This document shows, in pieces, positions 21,284 through 21,474 of a DNA stretch of 21,474 bases. Positions within the stretch are counted from its first letter, which is position 1. Each line of letters starts with the position of its first letter. Origin of the DNA: Moduliflexus sp964602655 (lineage in GTDB: Bacteria; Moduliflexota; Moduliflexia; Moduliflexales; Moduliflexaceae). Made by a program: the position numbers and the translations under genes. The DNA lies in the NCBI GenBank assembly GCA_964602655.1, contig CAZRSF010000091.1:1-21474 (forward strand), in the 5' to 3' direction. The notes under the pieces are model-generated. The model did no database searches, was not told the origin of the DNA, and was given only the letters and a program-made list of their open reading frames with translations.

Positions 21284-21474
21284 ATCGAACGCCCGGCGTC
21301 GGTCGTCAAGGAATTAGTCGAAAACTCAATTGACGCCGGGGCGACGCAGCTTGACATTGACATCGGCGTCGGCGGCAAAGCGTATATTCGCGTGAAAGAC
21401 AACGGACATGGCATGTCGCGGGAGAATGCATCGCTCGCCTTCGAACGCCATGCCACCAGCAAAATCGCCTGCAC
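21266..21474 (+). CDS. mutL: DNA mismatch repair protein MutL, N-terminal fragment
   Basis: An open frame running off the window's end encodes the GHKL ATPase motifs of MutL: IAAGEVIERPASVVKEL, then ELVENSIDAGAT (motif I, with the Mg-binding Asn and catalytic Glu), VKDNGHGM (motif II, DxGxG) and FERHATSKIA. The first dozen or so residues of MutL (normally before IAAGEV) are missing: upstream of 21266 the sequence turns into the opposite-strand hydrolase. MutL couples mismatch recognition by MutS to strand removal. The codon use is like the rest of the window, so this part may belong to the same genome as 1-21047 even if the join is wrong. The gene is incomplete at both ends as given. Confidence 0.9.
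   Translation, partial: MAAGEVIERPASVVKELVENSIDAGATQLDIDIGVGGKAYIRVKDNGHGMSRENASLAFERHATSKIAC

Noticed and set aside
21247..21474. A minus-strand open frame at the right edge
   Set aside because: It is the antisense of the MutL GHKL motifs, which are unmistakable on the plus strand.

Overview
The window is bacterial chromosomal DNA of roughly balanced GC, probably from a draft or metagenome assembly: there is a 10-base N gap at 21048-21057, and the sequence beyond it looks misjoined. A Gram-negative type envelope is suggested by a lipobox glycine-zipper lipoprotein, an exported M48-TPR protease resembling BepA, and several signal peptides. The mix of CHAT, nSTAND/WD40, PATAN (DUF4388) and cyclic-nucleotide/patatin proteins with many palindromic intergenic repeats is typical of large, signalling-rich, often filamentous bacteria. 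Candidate phylum KSB3 (Modulibacteria) is one guess, but this is inference; no rRNA or ribosomal protein is present to settle it.

Layout. (1) 71-2205, minus strand: an Rrf2-type regulator followed by a NifU-like Fe-S protein, a metal-dependent amidohydrolase and a nitroreductase. The regulator has duplicated candidate operators over its own promoter. (2) 2403-6571, minus strand: SH3b-DUF1566 exported protein, orphan HicB, YdcF/ElyC-type DUF218 membrane protein, Pfs nucleosidase, LuxS and Mug DNA glycosylase. Pfs and LuxS are the two consecutive enzymes that detoxify S-adenosylhomocysteine and make the AI-2 precursor. (3) 6805-11106, plus strand: an exported TPR-CHAT protease candidate and, 12 bases on, an exported M48 metalloprotease with TPRs. 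(4) 11230-14431, plus strand: a signalling cassette made of an intact CheY-like receiver, a pseudo-receiver fused to PATAN, and a three-part protein (cyclic-nucleotide-binding, MinD-like, patatin-like) whose NTPase and lipase active sites are both degenerate. (5) 14441-19068, minus strand: a 1394-residue nSTAND NTPase with 14 WD40 repeats and a possible Lon-like protease domain at its N-terminus, preceded by a small glycine-zipper lipoprotein. (6) 19509-21047, plus strand: MoaC, a J-domain protein and a small four-cysteine protein cut by the gap. (7) 21058-21474: the C-terminal end of a metallo-beta-lactamase-fold hydrolase (minus strand, different codon use) joined through a short shared sequence to the N-terminal part of MutL (plus strand); this is most likely an assembly chimera.

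Points that stand out: the octamer AACTGTAA sits in promoter position upstream of the NifU-like gene, twice at the Rrf2 gene and once at the signalling cassette, always in the same orientation to transcription, suggesting a small Rrf2 regulon that links regions 1 and 4. Most gaps between co-directional genes hold perfect hairpins, several sharing a CGAAAT-NNN-ATTTCG core, so a REP-like repeat family appears to have spread through this genome. The strongest novelty candidates are the degenerate cyclic-nucleotide/MinD/patatin cassette, the exported CHAT plus M48 pair, and the Lon-like-nSTAND-WD40 protein.
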